Source: Verrucomicrobiia bacterium
Lineage (GTDB): Bacteria; Verrucomicrobiota; Verrucomicrobiia; Verrucomicrobiales; DEV007
Direction of reading: 5' to 3'
Length of the DNA stretch: 39,809 nucleotides
Assembly (NCBI GenBank): GCA_020439995.1
Contig: JAGROY010000054.1
Location: forward strand, 1-39,809
Positions 23,297-30,857 of this stretch are shown piece after piece (within the stretch, counting starts at the first letter, position 1; every line of letters begins with the position of its first letter). A program made the position numbers and the translations under genes. Under the pieces are notes generated by a model that saw only the letters and a program-made list of their open reading frames with translations, ran no database searches and was not told where the DNA came from.

Positions 23297-23947
23297 TTAC
23301 CCAGGCAGCGCGAAGCATACGGTTTCGTGCTGTTCGCGATGGTTGGTCCAGAAGTGTTTTCCATCAAAGGCGAGTGCGCGGGCCTGGAAGGGAATGCGTG
23401 CCAGATCTTCGGCGACGGGGGTGTCTCCGTCGACGGTGATGCGGGTCAGGAAGTAATCGTTTGTGGATTCGTCATCCGTGGTGAGGAGATGGAGGCTGCC
23501 ATCGACGACAACCTGGCCGCAGATTTCATGGGGCGCGGCGACCGTCCGCACCACCTGCCCGTTTTCGTCCAGCGCGAGAACCCGCTTGTTGTACCATTGG
23601 CTGACATGGAGATGCTGGCCATCGTAGCCGAGTTGCGATCCGGTGTCGTCGGGACAGTGGATTTTGAACGTTGAGTCAAATCCTTGCCCTGGAATGCAGC
23701 GACGGATAAGGCGATTGTCCTCGTCCGTTTCTCCGCACAGGACGCGGAGTTCCTTACCGATCCAGACCATACCGAATGGCACTCCCGGCGCCTCGATCTG
23801 CCAGCGCACGGTCCATGTCTCCGGTTCGATCTGATAGACGAACTTTGTGGCCATCGATCCGATCCAGAGGAAGGAACCATCCCAGGCGAGCGATTGAGGT
23901 CTGGCTGCCGGAGCCGGCAGTCGCTTGATTTCGGTAATGTCGTGCAT
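23297..23947 (-). CDS. Small beta-propeller-like protein
   Basis: A 216-residue protein with an ATG at 23947 (MHDITEIKRLPAP) and no signal peptide. It has repeated propeller-type strands: SLAWDGSFLWIGS, FGMVWIGKELRVLCG, QLGYDGQHLHVSQWYNKRV, GQVVVDGSLHLLTTDD, ALAFDGKHFWTNHRE. The pattern matches glutamine cyclotransferase/SMP-30/NHL-like propellers, but it is shorter than a full six-blade enzyme (usually about 250-300 residues). It stands alone between two plus-strand units. No catalytic residues can be assigned; a scaffold or lactonase-like role is possible. Confidence 0.72.
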   Translation of the reverse strand: MHDITEIKRLPAPAARPQSLAWDGSFLWIGSMATKFVYQIEPETWTVRWQIEAPGVPFGMVWIGKELRVLCGETDEDNRLIRRCIPGQGFDSTFKIHCPDDTGSQLGYDGQHLHVSQWYNKRVLALDENGQVVRTVAAPHEICGQVVVDGSLHLLTTDDESTNDYFLTRITVDGDTPVAEDLARIPFQARALAFDGKHFWTNHREQHETVCFALPG

Positions 23948-24314
23948 GTTTGGTGGTCGGTAGCGAAGTGTCGCAGGTTCCGGGCTGGTCGAGCCCGTCG
24001 TATCGTAATCCGGTTAGAGCCGGGTGCGATGATTTTTCTCGATGACAAGCGGAAAGTCACTTCTTCAGTCAAGGTGTGATCGTTGTCGTTAATCTTGGCA
24101 AGCTAGCCGTGCCTCTGACGAGTCCGCGAGCGACGCGCGGAGTCGTGGAAGTTGACGCCCCTAAACCACGAACTCCGCCAGACGCCCCGGTTTCATTACC
24201 GACGAATTTTTGAGGAATGACGGAAGCTGACAGCTGTAGTCGATTGCAGCCAGAGTCGTATTCCCAATTCATCTTGTCTTGTCTCACTGTCGATCGGTCG
24301 ATAGGTTGCGATTC
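23948..24314. other. Intergenic region with an imperfect long hairpin
   Basis: No convincing gene is seen; a 72-codon minus frame here has Gly/Thr/Arg-biased composition typical of a chance frame. An 11-position stem with one G-G mismatch spans 24118-24146 (ACGAGTCCGCG, 7-base loop, CGCGGAGTCGT). It is not followed by a T-run. It may be a structured RNA element, a repeat unit or a weak terminator. Confidence 0.4.
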
Positions 24315-26249
24315 ATGAGATCGACCACCGTCATCACCATTTTCGCTGCCCGGGCCCTCGCTGCTGGGGTGCTATGCCTATTTGCCGGATCAACCATTTC
24401 TCAAGAATCGCAGCCCATTGAGCAACCGTTCGGGGATAAGTTCCCTAATCTGGACGGCATGGCCACGGGAAAATGGTGGGAGAGGGCAGCTACAGCAAGG
24501 GAGAAGCGGAGCAAAGCGGACGCGAAGATTCTGCCAAAGGACATCGTGCCCATGGATGTGCCGCGTAACGAGGTGGTGGCTTTTGCTGTCTACACTCACG
24601 ATCGGGGTGTCCTGAAGATCAGTGCGCAACTGTTCCCGTTGCTGCCAGATGAGCCGCGTGAAGTGCGCCTGGAGTTCAACAATGGTGGTGGCGAATGGAA
24701 ACAGGCAGCGACGGCGGAAGTGATCGAGCTGGGCTGGAGTGCCCACTTTCGCATCGCTGACTGGAACAACAGCAAGGATGTTGCCTATCGCGTGCGGCAC
24801 GGGGACGCCGCAATGTTTGAAGGGCTGATCCGCAAAGACCCCATCGACAAGGATGTCATTGTAGTAGGTAACCTTTCGTGCAATTCCAGCCGTACGCCTG
24901 GCGAGCGTCCGCGTATCCTCAACAATCTGAAGCTGCAAAATCCTGATCTGCTGTTCTTCGCTGGCGATCAATCTTACCATCACACGGAACACACGGCGGG
25001 ATGGTTGCAGTTCGGGCTGCAGTTCCGTGAAATTTTGAAAGACCGCCCGGTGATCACGATTCCTGATGACCACGATGTGGGCCAGGCCAACATTTGGGGC
25101 GAAAACGGTAAGGAGGCGACCAATCCGCAAGGACCTTCCGGTGGCTACTTTTATCCTGCCGACTACGTGAATATGGTGCAGCGGCAGCAAACATGGCACC
25201 TTCCAGATCCTTACGATGCCACTCCGATCGAACGCGGGATCACCGTTTACTACACGAGCCTGCGGCTTGGCGGGATCGACTTTGCCATCCTTGAGGATCG
25301 GAAGTTCAAGAGCGGGCCGGAAGGGAAGATTCCTAAAATGGGGCCGCGTCCGGATCACATCATCGATCCCGCGTACGACCGCAAGGCCATCGACCTTCCG
25401 GAGCTGGAGTTGCTGGGCGATCGGCAACTGGCATTCCTCCGGGAGTGGGGACAAAACTGGGAAGGTGCCGAGATGAAGTCTGTGCTGTCGCAAACTGCCT
25501 TCTGCGGTGCCGTCCACATGCACGGAAGCGAAGGCGGTCGCCTTCTGGCAGATCTCGACTGCAATGGCTGGCCTCAGGCCGGTCGCAATGCAGCGCTGCG
25601 GGAGATCCGCCGGGCCTGGGCACCGCATCTGTGTGGTGACCAGCATTTAGCTGTGGTGGTGAAGCACGGAATCGATGCCTACGGCGACGGGCCGTTCGCG
25701 TTCACCAGTCCGGCGCTTGTCAATACGATCTACGGTCGCTGGTGGCATCCGCTGGATCAAAAGCCTGGCAGGAATCCAGTGCCGGACTCTCCGTTGCCAT
25801 GGACGGGCGAGTTTGAGGATGGACTCGGCAACTTGATCACCATGATGGCCTATGCGAATCCTGCCGACGTGAGCGATGAAATGCAACGAGCGGACGGCTA
25901 CGGCATCGTCCGCTTCAACAAGCGCGCACAGACGGTGACGTTCGAATGCTGGCCGCGGTTTTCTGACATTCGCGACGGCGACAAAGCGCAGTTCCCCGGC
26001 TGGCCGATTACGATCAAAATGGAAGACAACGATGGCCGCAAGCCCATCGCCCACCTTCCGGCTGTCGTGGTCGATGGCGTCGACCGCCCGGTCGTTCAGG
26101 TCATCGAAGAAGGCAATGGAGAAATTCTCTACACCGTGCGCGTGGCCACAGGATTCGAGCCGCCGGTCTACGCGAAGGGAAGCTACACTGTGAAGGTGGG
26201 CAATGGTCGACCGGAGCGCGTGCTGATTTCCGGACACGTGGTGGAGTGA
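24315..26249 (+). CDS. Secreted PhoD-like metallophosphoesterase
   Basis: A 644-residue exported phosphodiesterase/phosphatase-like protein. The ATG at 24315 (MRSTTVITIF) is preferred because it begins a signal peptide ending near residue 30. Metal-binding motifs of the PhoD/metallophosphatase fold are visible: VGNLSCNSSR, FFAGDQSYHHTEHT, ITIPDDHDVGQANIWG and LCGDQHLAVVVKHG. PhoD enzymes hydrolyse phosphomonoesters and phosphodiesters, including teichoic-acid-like polymers, in the periplasm or outside. The N-terminal beta domain and the C-terminal sandwich (GYGIVRFNKRAQTVTFECWP, ending VLISGHVVE) frame the catalytic core. It is the first gene of a three-gene operon with a DUF1549/DUF1553 and a DUF1501 gene. 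PhoD-like proteins are common neighbours of such pairs in this phylum. Confidence 0.88.
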   Translation: MRSTTVITIFAARALAAGVLCLFAGSTISQESQPIEQPFGDKFPNLDGMATGKWWERAATAREKRSKADAKILPKDIVPMDVPRNEVVAFAVYTHDRGVLKISAQLFPLLPDEPREVRLEFNNGGGEWKQAATAEVIELGWSAHFRIADWNNSKDVAYRVRHGDAAMFEGLIRKDPIDKDVIVVGNLSCNSSRTPGERPRILNNLKLQNPDLLFFAGDQSYHHTEHTAGWLQFGLQFREILKDRPVITIPDDHDVGQANIWGENGKEATNPQGPSGGYFYPADYVNMVQRQQTWHLPDPYDATPIERGITVYYTSLRLGGIDFAILEDRKFKSGPEGKIPKMGPRPDHIIDPAYDRKAIDLPELELLGDRQLAFLREWGQNWEGAEMKSVLSQTAFCGAVHMHGSEGGRLLADLDCNGWPQAGRNAALREIRRAWAPHLCGDQHLAVVVKHGIDAYGDGPFAFTSPALVNTIYGRWWHPLDQKPGRNPVPDSPLPWTGEFEDGLGNLITMMAYANPADVSDEMQRADGYGIVRFNKRAQTVTFECWPRFSDIRDGDKAQFPGWPITIKMEDNDGRKPIAHLPAVVVDGVDRPVVQVIEEGNGEILYTVRVATGFEPPVYAKGSYTVKVGNGRPERVLISGHVVE

Positions 26250-26291
26250 TTGATTGGTCGACATCTGCGGCGCACCATTGATAGTAAATGC

Positions 26292-29069
26292 ATGCAGTCC
26301 ATGACTCGACTGAGGAGGTGTCTCATTTGGTTTCTGGCCTTCGCAGCGATTCACGCTGTTCAGGCGGGTGAGTTAGCGGACTTGGACTGGTGGTCGCTCA
26401 AGCCATTGCAACGGCCAGTGGTGCCGGAGGTTGTTGGGCAGGATGCTGCGAGGGCGCGCACGGTCGTCGACCGCTTCATCTTGGCGAAGCACCGGGAACA
26501 TGGTTTGGCGCTCTCGCCTCAGGCCGACCGGCGCACGTTGATCCGGCGAGTGTACTTTGATCTGATCGGTCTGCCGCCGTCACCGGATGCTGTGGAGGCA
26601 TTCGTGAATGATTCGGCTGACGATGCCTACTCGCAACTGGTCGAGCAGCTTCTGGACTCGGAGCAATATGGCGAACGCTGGGCGCGGCACTGGCTCGATG
26701 TGGTGCACTACGGCGACACACACGGCTACGACAAGGACAAGTTGCGACCGAACGCGTGGCCGTATCGCGACTACGTGATCCGGGCACTGAATGAGGACAA
26801 GCCCTACCATCGCTTCGTGCGCGAGCAGCTCGCTGGCGATGTGTTGTGGCCGGACATGCGTGATGGCATTGAGGCCACTGGATTCATCGCGGCAGGGCCG
26901 TGGGATTTTATCGGCCATGCCGAAGTCCCGGAGGAAAAGTACGACGGCCAGGTTGCCCGTCATCTCGATCGTGATGACATGGTGGCCACGACGATGAATG
27001 CCTTCTGCGCGCTGACAGCTCAGTGCGCCCAGTGTCACGATCACAAGCGCGATCCCGTGACAATGGAAGACTACTACAGTTTGCAAGCTGTGTTCTCAGC
27101 TCTTGATCGAGCGGATCGGGCGTATGATCTGGATCCGGCTACCGCTGCAAAAAGGCGCATCCTCACAAAACAACAACAATCACTCGAACGTCGGCTGCAA
27201 AAGAACCGTGACGCCATCGAGGCCATGAAGCCACCGGAGTTGGTGGCGCTGGAGAAGGAGATTGCGGCGATCGAGTCTGAGTCTGTAATGGAAGTCGAGG
27301 GCGTTGCGCGGTCCGATCGATACGGCTACCACAGTGAGGTTGCGGGAAAGCAGGATGTTGAAAAATGGGTGCAGGTGGACTTTGGAGAGTCGCTCGTGCC
27401 TGAGCAGGTCGTGCTGGCGGCGGCTGACGAATACGGTTTCGCCGACTTCGGGTTTCCACATCGCTTTCGAATGGAAGTGAGTGATGACCCAGAGTTCAAA
27501 GTTTCGGATCTCATCGCGGATGAAACCGCAGAGGACTATCCCAGACCAGGTGCGAGTCTGGTATCGTTCGAGGGCAGTGAGGCCCGTGGGCGCTATCTGC
27601 GGGTGACCGCTACTCGCCTGTGGAGTCGTCGACAGAAGGGGCAGCCTGAGTCGAACGACTGGATTTTCGCGCTGGGAGAATTGGCCGTCGTTTCCAGTGG
27701 TCAGCTTGTTCCAATCAAATCCGTCACGGCGCTCGACAGCATCGAGGCCCTTCCTCGCTGGGGGAAAGCGGATTTGATCGATGGTGTTTTTGGAGGTTAC
27801 CCCCTGTCCGCCCGGATCGGAAAAGAAGCCGGCGCAACTGCTGCCGCATTGATTGAAATCGCGAGCCAATCGGCAGAGCAACGAGCTGAGAAACTCTCGG
27901 CGTTGAAGGCGAAGCGCGACGGTTTGTTTGCGGCATCCATTGATTCCGATCTTCTCAAAGCGGCGGGCGAAATGAACGCCCAGCTGGCACCCGTGAAGGC
28001 GGCGTTGGCGGCCTTGCCTGCGCAGGCCAGAGTGTTCGCGGGAACGGTGTACAATGGAGATGGTGCCTTCAAAGGGCGCGGGCACACCGGAGGAAAGCCG
28101 CGCCCGATTTATGTGCTGGCACGCGGCGATGTCCGGCAGCCAGGCAAGGAAGTGAGTGCCGGTGCGGTGCCTCTCATTCCTGGAGTGTCGGCGCGATTTG
28201 CGGTGCCAAAGGATCACTTGGAAGGCGAGCGGCGCGTTGCCCTTGCGGACTGGATCGTCCACAAAGACAATCCGCTGACATGGCGCACGATCGTGAACCG
28301 CGTCTGGATGTATCACTTCGGCCGGGGGATCGTGGATACCCCCAATGATTTCGGTCGACTCGGGCAATTGCCGACGCATCCGGAATTGCTGGACTGGCTG
28401 GCGGTGGAGTTTCGCGATGGCAAACAATCGATCAAGGATCTGCACCGCCTGCTCTTGAACAGCGCTGTTTACCAGCAATCTTCAGTAGGGAATGAGCACG
28501 CCGAAAGCGTCGATGCGGGCAATCAATATCTGTGGCGGATGAATCGGCGCAAGCTCGAAGCCGAAGCAATCCGCGATAGTGTGCTCATGGTAGCTGGCAA
28601 GTTAGACATGAAGATGTATGGAGAGGGATTCCAGGATTTCATTATTGAAAAGCCCGAGCACTCGCCGCACTATCAATATCACAAACACGATCCTGACGAT
28701 CCGCTCACGCATCGCCGGTCGATTTATCGTTTTCTTGTGCGTTCCCAGCCGCAGCCGTTCATGGATACGCTTGATTGCGCGGATCCTTCGCTGCTGGTGG
28801 ATAAGCGCAATGAAACGCTCACCGCTCTGCAGGCGCTGGCCACTCTGAACAACAAGTTCATGGTACGCATGGCCGAGCACTTTGCGGCGAGATTACAGCA
28901 GGACGCATCAAGCGTAGAAGCGCAGATTGCCCGCGCTTATGAGTTGACGATCGCCCGTCCTGCCTCGCCTGAGGAATCTGCAGCACTGGTGCAGTATGCA
29001 AAGGAATACGGGCTGCCGTCCGCCTGCCGCGTCATTTTGAACCTGAACGAGTTTGCCTTCGTTGATTGA
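26292..29069 (+). CDS. DUF1549/DUF1553 protein with inserted discoidin-like domain
   Basis: A 925-residue exported protein of the PSD1/'planctomycete cytochrome' type. Start at the ATG 26292 (an ATG at 26301 is an alternative), giving signal peptide LIWFLAFAAIHAVQAG. DUF1549 occupies about 30-270 (RRVYFDLIGLPPSPDAVEAF, QYGERWARHWLDVVHYGDTH, and one c-heme motif C245-x2-C248-H249 in QCAQCHDHKRDP). A discoidin/F5-8C-like domain is inserted at about 335-475 (KWVQVDFGESLVPEQV, ARGRYLRVTATRLWSR). DUF1553 follows at about 640-920 (LADWIVHKDNPLTWRTIVNR, RRKLEAEAIRDSVLMVAGKL). The N-terminal PSD1 cytochrome domain often present is missing. It probably works with the DUF1501 protein encoded one base downstream. 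Known roles are tentative: polysaccharide or phosphonate-linked degradation. Confidence 0.9.
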   Translation: MQSMTRLRRCLIWFLAFAAIHAVQAGELADLDWWSLKPLQRPVVPEVVGQDAARARTVVDRFILAKHREHGLALSPQADRRTLIRRVYFDLIGLPPSPDAVEAFVNDSADDAYSQLVEQLLDSEQYGERWARHWLDVVHYGDTHGYDKDKLRPNAWPYRDYVIRALNEDKPYHRFVREQLAGDVLWPDMRDGIEATGFIAAGPWDFIGHAEVPEEKYDGQVARHLDRDDMVATTMNAFCALTAQCAQCHDHKRDPVTMEDYYSLQAVFSALDRADRAYDLDPATAAKRRILTKQQQSLERRLQKNRDAIEAMKPPELVALEKEIAAIESESVMEVEGVARSDRYGYHSEVAGKQDVEKWVQVDFGESLVPEQVVLAAADEYGFADFGFPHRFRMEVSDDPEFKVSDLIADETAEDYPRPGASLVSFEGSEARGRYLRVTATRLWSRRQKGQPESNDWIFALGELAVVSSGQLVPIKSVTALDSIEALPRWGKADLIDGVFGGYPLSARIGKEAGATAAALIEIASQSAEQRAEKLSALKAKRDGLFAASIDSDLLKAAGEMNAQLAPVKAALAALPAQARVFAGTVYNGDGAFKGRGHTGGKPRPIYVLARGDVRQPGKEVSAGAVPLIPGVSARFAVPKDHLEGERRVALADWIVHKDNPLTWRTIVNRVWMYHFGRGIVDTPNDFGRLGQLPTHPELLDWLAVEFRDGKQSIKDLHRLLLNSAVYQQSSVGNEHAESVDAGNQYLWRMNRRKLEAEAIRDSVLMVAGKLDMKMYGEGFQDFIIEKPEHSPHYQYHKHDPDDPLTHRRSIYRFLVRSQPQPFMDTLDCADPSLLVDKRNETLTALQALATLNNKFMVRMAEHFAARLQQDASSVEAQIARAYELTIARPASPEESAALVQYAKEYGLPSACRVILNLNEFAFVD

Positions 29070-29070
29070 C

Positions 29071-30552
29071 ATGAATCCGATATCGAACAGCAGTCGTCGG
29101 GACTTTCTCTGGAACGCTGGAGGGGGTCTTGGCGGGATCGCATTGGCATCTCTGTTAGGAAAGGAAGCGCTCCTTGCTGCGAACACTGTGCCCTCGCCAA
29201 CCGGCGGCATTTTGTATGCGCCCGATCGACCGGCCAGGGCAAAGCGGGTGGTACAATTGTTCATGGGTGGAGCTGCGAGTCATATCGACCTCTTCGACTT
29301 CAAGCCTGCGCTCATCAAATACCACGGCAAGGAGTCAGACTTTGGCGAGCACGTCGAGGCATTTCAAAATGGACTCGGGCCGTGGATGCGCCCGGTCTGG
29401 GATTTTAAGGCATACGGACAGTGCGGGAAACCGCTGAGTGAAGTCGTCTCGGCGCTCGGTAACGTCGTCGATGACATCGCCTTCGTGCACAACGTGGTGG
29501 GCAAAACCGGAGTCCACAGCCAGGCGACATACCTTCAGGCGACCGGTTTTCAGTTGCCAGGATTTCCCGGAATGGGTGCCTGGGTCAGCTATGGGCTGGG
29601 CAGCATGAACGACAATCTGCCAACCTTCGTGGTGCTACCAGATCACCGGGGATTTGCCTCGAACGGCCCTAAGAACTGGAACTCGGCGTTCCTTCCCGCA
29701 CAGCACCAGGGAACCATCATCCGTCCCGGCACCTCCAATCCCATTGCCGACATTTTTCCGCCAAAGGGATACATCACGCCTGACAGTGATCGTGACGGGT
29801 TGCGGTTGCTCGATCAATTGAACCGCCGCCATGAGGCCGAGCGGGAAGGGGACTCGCGACTCGAAGCGCGGATTCGTTCCTATGAACTGGCCGCACGCAT
29901 GCAGCTGGCTGCACCTGAGGCATTGGATATTACGAAAGAACCGGCCTACATCAAAAAAATGTACGGCTTGGACAACGAAAAATCGCAGTGGCCGACCGAA
30001 ATCAATGCGCCGGAAGAGATCAACCACTTTGGCCGCAAATGCCTGACGGCTCGCCGCCTGCTCGAGCGCGGAGTTCGCTTCGTGCAGATCTGGTCGGGTT
30101 GTGACAATGGATTCCCGCGGCGCAACTGGGATTCGCACGAGGACATCGAGCGCGACCATGGTCCGCTGGCAACTGGCATGGCCGTCGGTTCAGCGGCTCT
30201 GATCCAGGATCTTAAACAGCGCGGAATGCTGGACGACACCATCGTCCTGTGGACCACAGAATTTGGGCGCATGCCCTCGAGCCAGGGATCGAAAGGCCGT
30301 GACCACAATCCCTATGTCTTCACCAACTGGCTTTCCGGTGGCGGCATCGCCGGCGGCGTCACCTGCGGCGAGAGTGATCAATGGGGATACAAACCGCTCG
30401 ATCGCAGCAATCCCACACAGGTATACGACATCCACGCCACCATCCTGCATCTGCTGGGAATCAATCACGAGCACCTGACATTCCGCCACAATGGCATCGA
30501 CCGCCGCCTCACCGATGTGCACGGGCACGTGATTCGCGGTCTGCTAGGGTGA
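29071..30552 (+). CDS. Tat-exported DUF1501 protein
   Basis: A 493-residue protein of the DUF1501 family (alkaline-phosphatase/sulfatase-like fold). The ATG at 29071 follows the previous stop by one base, indicating tight coupling with the DUF1549/DUF1553 gene. The N-terminus has a twin-arginine signal (SSRRDFLWNAGGGLGGIALA), consistent with export of a folded, possibly metal-containing protein. Conserved stretches include VVQLFMGGAASHIDLFDFKP, GVHSQATYLQATG, GCDNGFPRRNWDSHEDI, VLWTTEFGRMPSSQG and RDHNPYVFTNWLSGGGI, ending with a DIHATILHLLGINHEHLTF segment with metal-ligand-like histidines. Biochemical function of DUF1501 is not firmly established. Confidence 0.92.
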   Translation: MNPISNSSRRDFLWNAGGGLGGIALASLLGKEALLAANTVPSPTGGILYAPDRPARAKRVVQLFMGGAASHIDLFDFKPALIKYHGKESDFGEHVEAFQNGLGPWMRPVWDFKAYGQCGKPLSEVVSALGNVVDDIAFVHNVVGKTGVHSQATYLQATGFQLPGFPGMGAWVSYGLGSMNDNLPTFVVLPDHRGFASNGPKNWNSAFLPAQHQGTIIRPGTSNPIADIFPPKGYITPDSDRDGLRLLDQLNRRHEAEREGDSRLEARIRSYELAARMQLAAPEALDITKEPAYIKKMYGLDNEKSQWPTEINAPEEINHFGRKCLTARRLLERGVRFVQIWSGCDNGFPRRNWDSHEDIERDHGPLATGMAVGSAALIQDLKQRGMLDDTIVLWTTEFGRMPSSQGSKGRDHNPYVFTNWLSGGGIAGGVTCGESDQWGYKPLDRSNPTQVYDIHATILHLLGINHEHLTFRHNGIDRRLTDVHGHVIRGLLG

Positions 30553-30857
30553 CCAACGAAGCGTGCTGCACGGTGATTTGACCAGCATCAAGAAGCTGAA
30601 GGCGCAACGTGAGTGCTACGGCTTCCATGAGCTTTTTCTGTTCGAGCACTGTTAGTCCGGAAAGAAAGCGCCATCAAGACCGGCGCACTCCGTATCAGAG
30701 CACGAGCATCCTCCGTTCGGAACTGTGTGTCGGAGGAGATTGATGATGCACAAAGGGGCACTGAATCTGGGCGTGGAAATAGGAGCGATGGTCGGAAACG
30801 CTGAGTTCTGGTTTGCTTAGTCAGGTTTTCTCCTGAATAAGACAGTTTACAAGGAAC
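30553..30857. other. Intergenic region, no gene seen
   Basis: About 300 bases between the DUF1501 stop and the SNF2 start. No small gene, repeat or strong terminator hairpin was found. AAGGA at 30851-30855 immediately precedes the SNF2 ATG and could be a closely spaced ribosome binding site. Confidence 0.5.

Noticed and set aside
24115..24160. A hammerhead-ribozyme-like core (CTGACGA followed by a stem)
   Set aside because: The stem is not followed by the required GAA core, and no flanking stems I and III could be paired, so the resemblance is superficial.
24390..25646. A 418-codon open frame on the minus strand
   Set aside because: It is antisense to the PhoD-like gene with its intact metal motifs; the frame results from codon bias.
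27180..28478. A 432-codon open frame on the minus strand
   Set aside because: It is fully antisense to the DUF1549/DUF1553 gene, whose protein has recognisable domains across this stretch. The antisense product shows no motif and has the composition of a codon-bias shadow.
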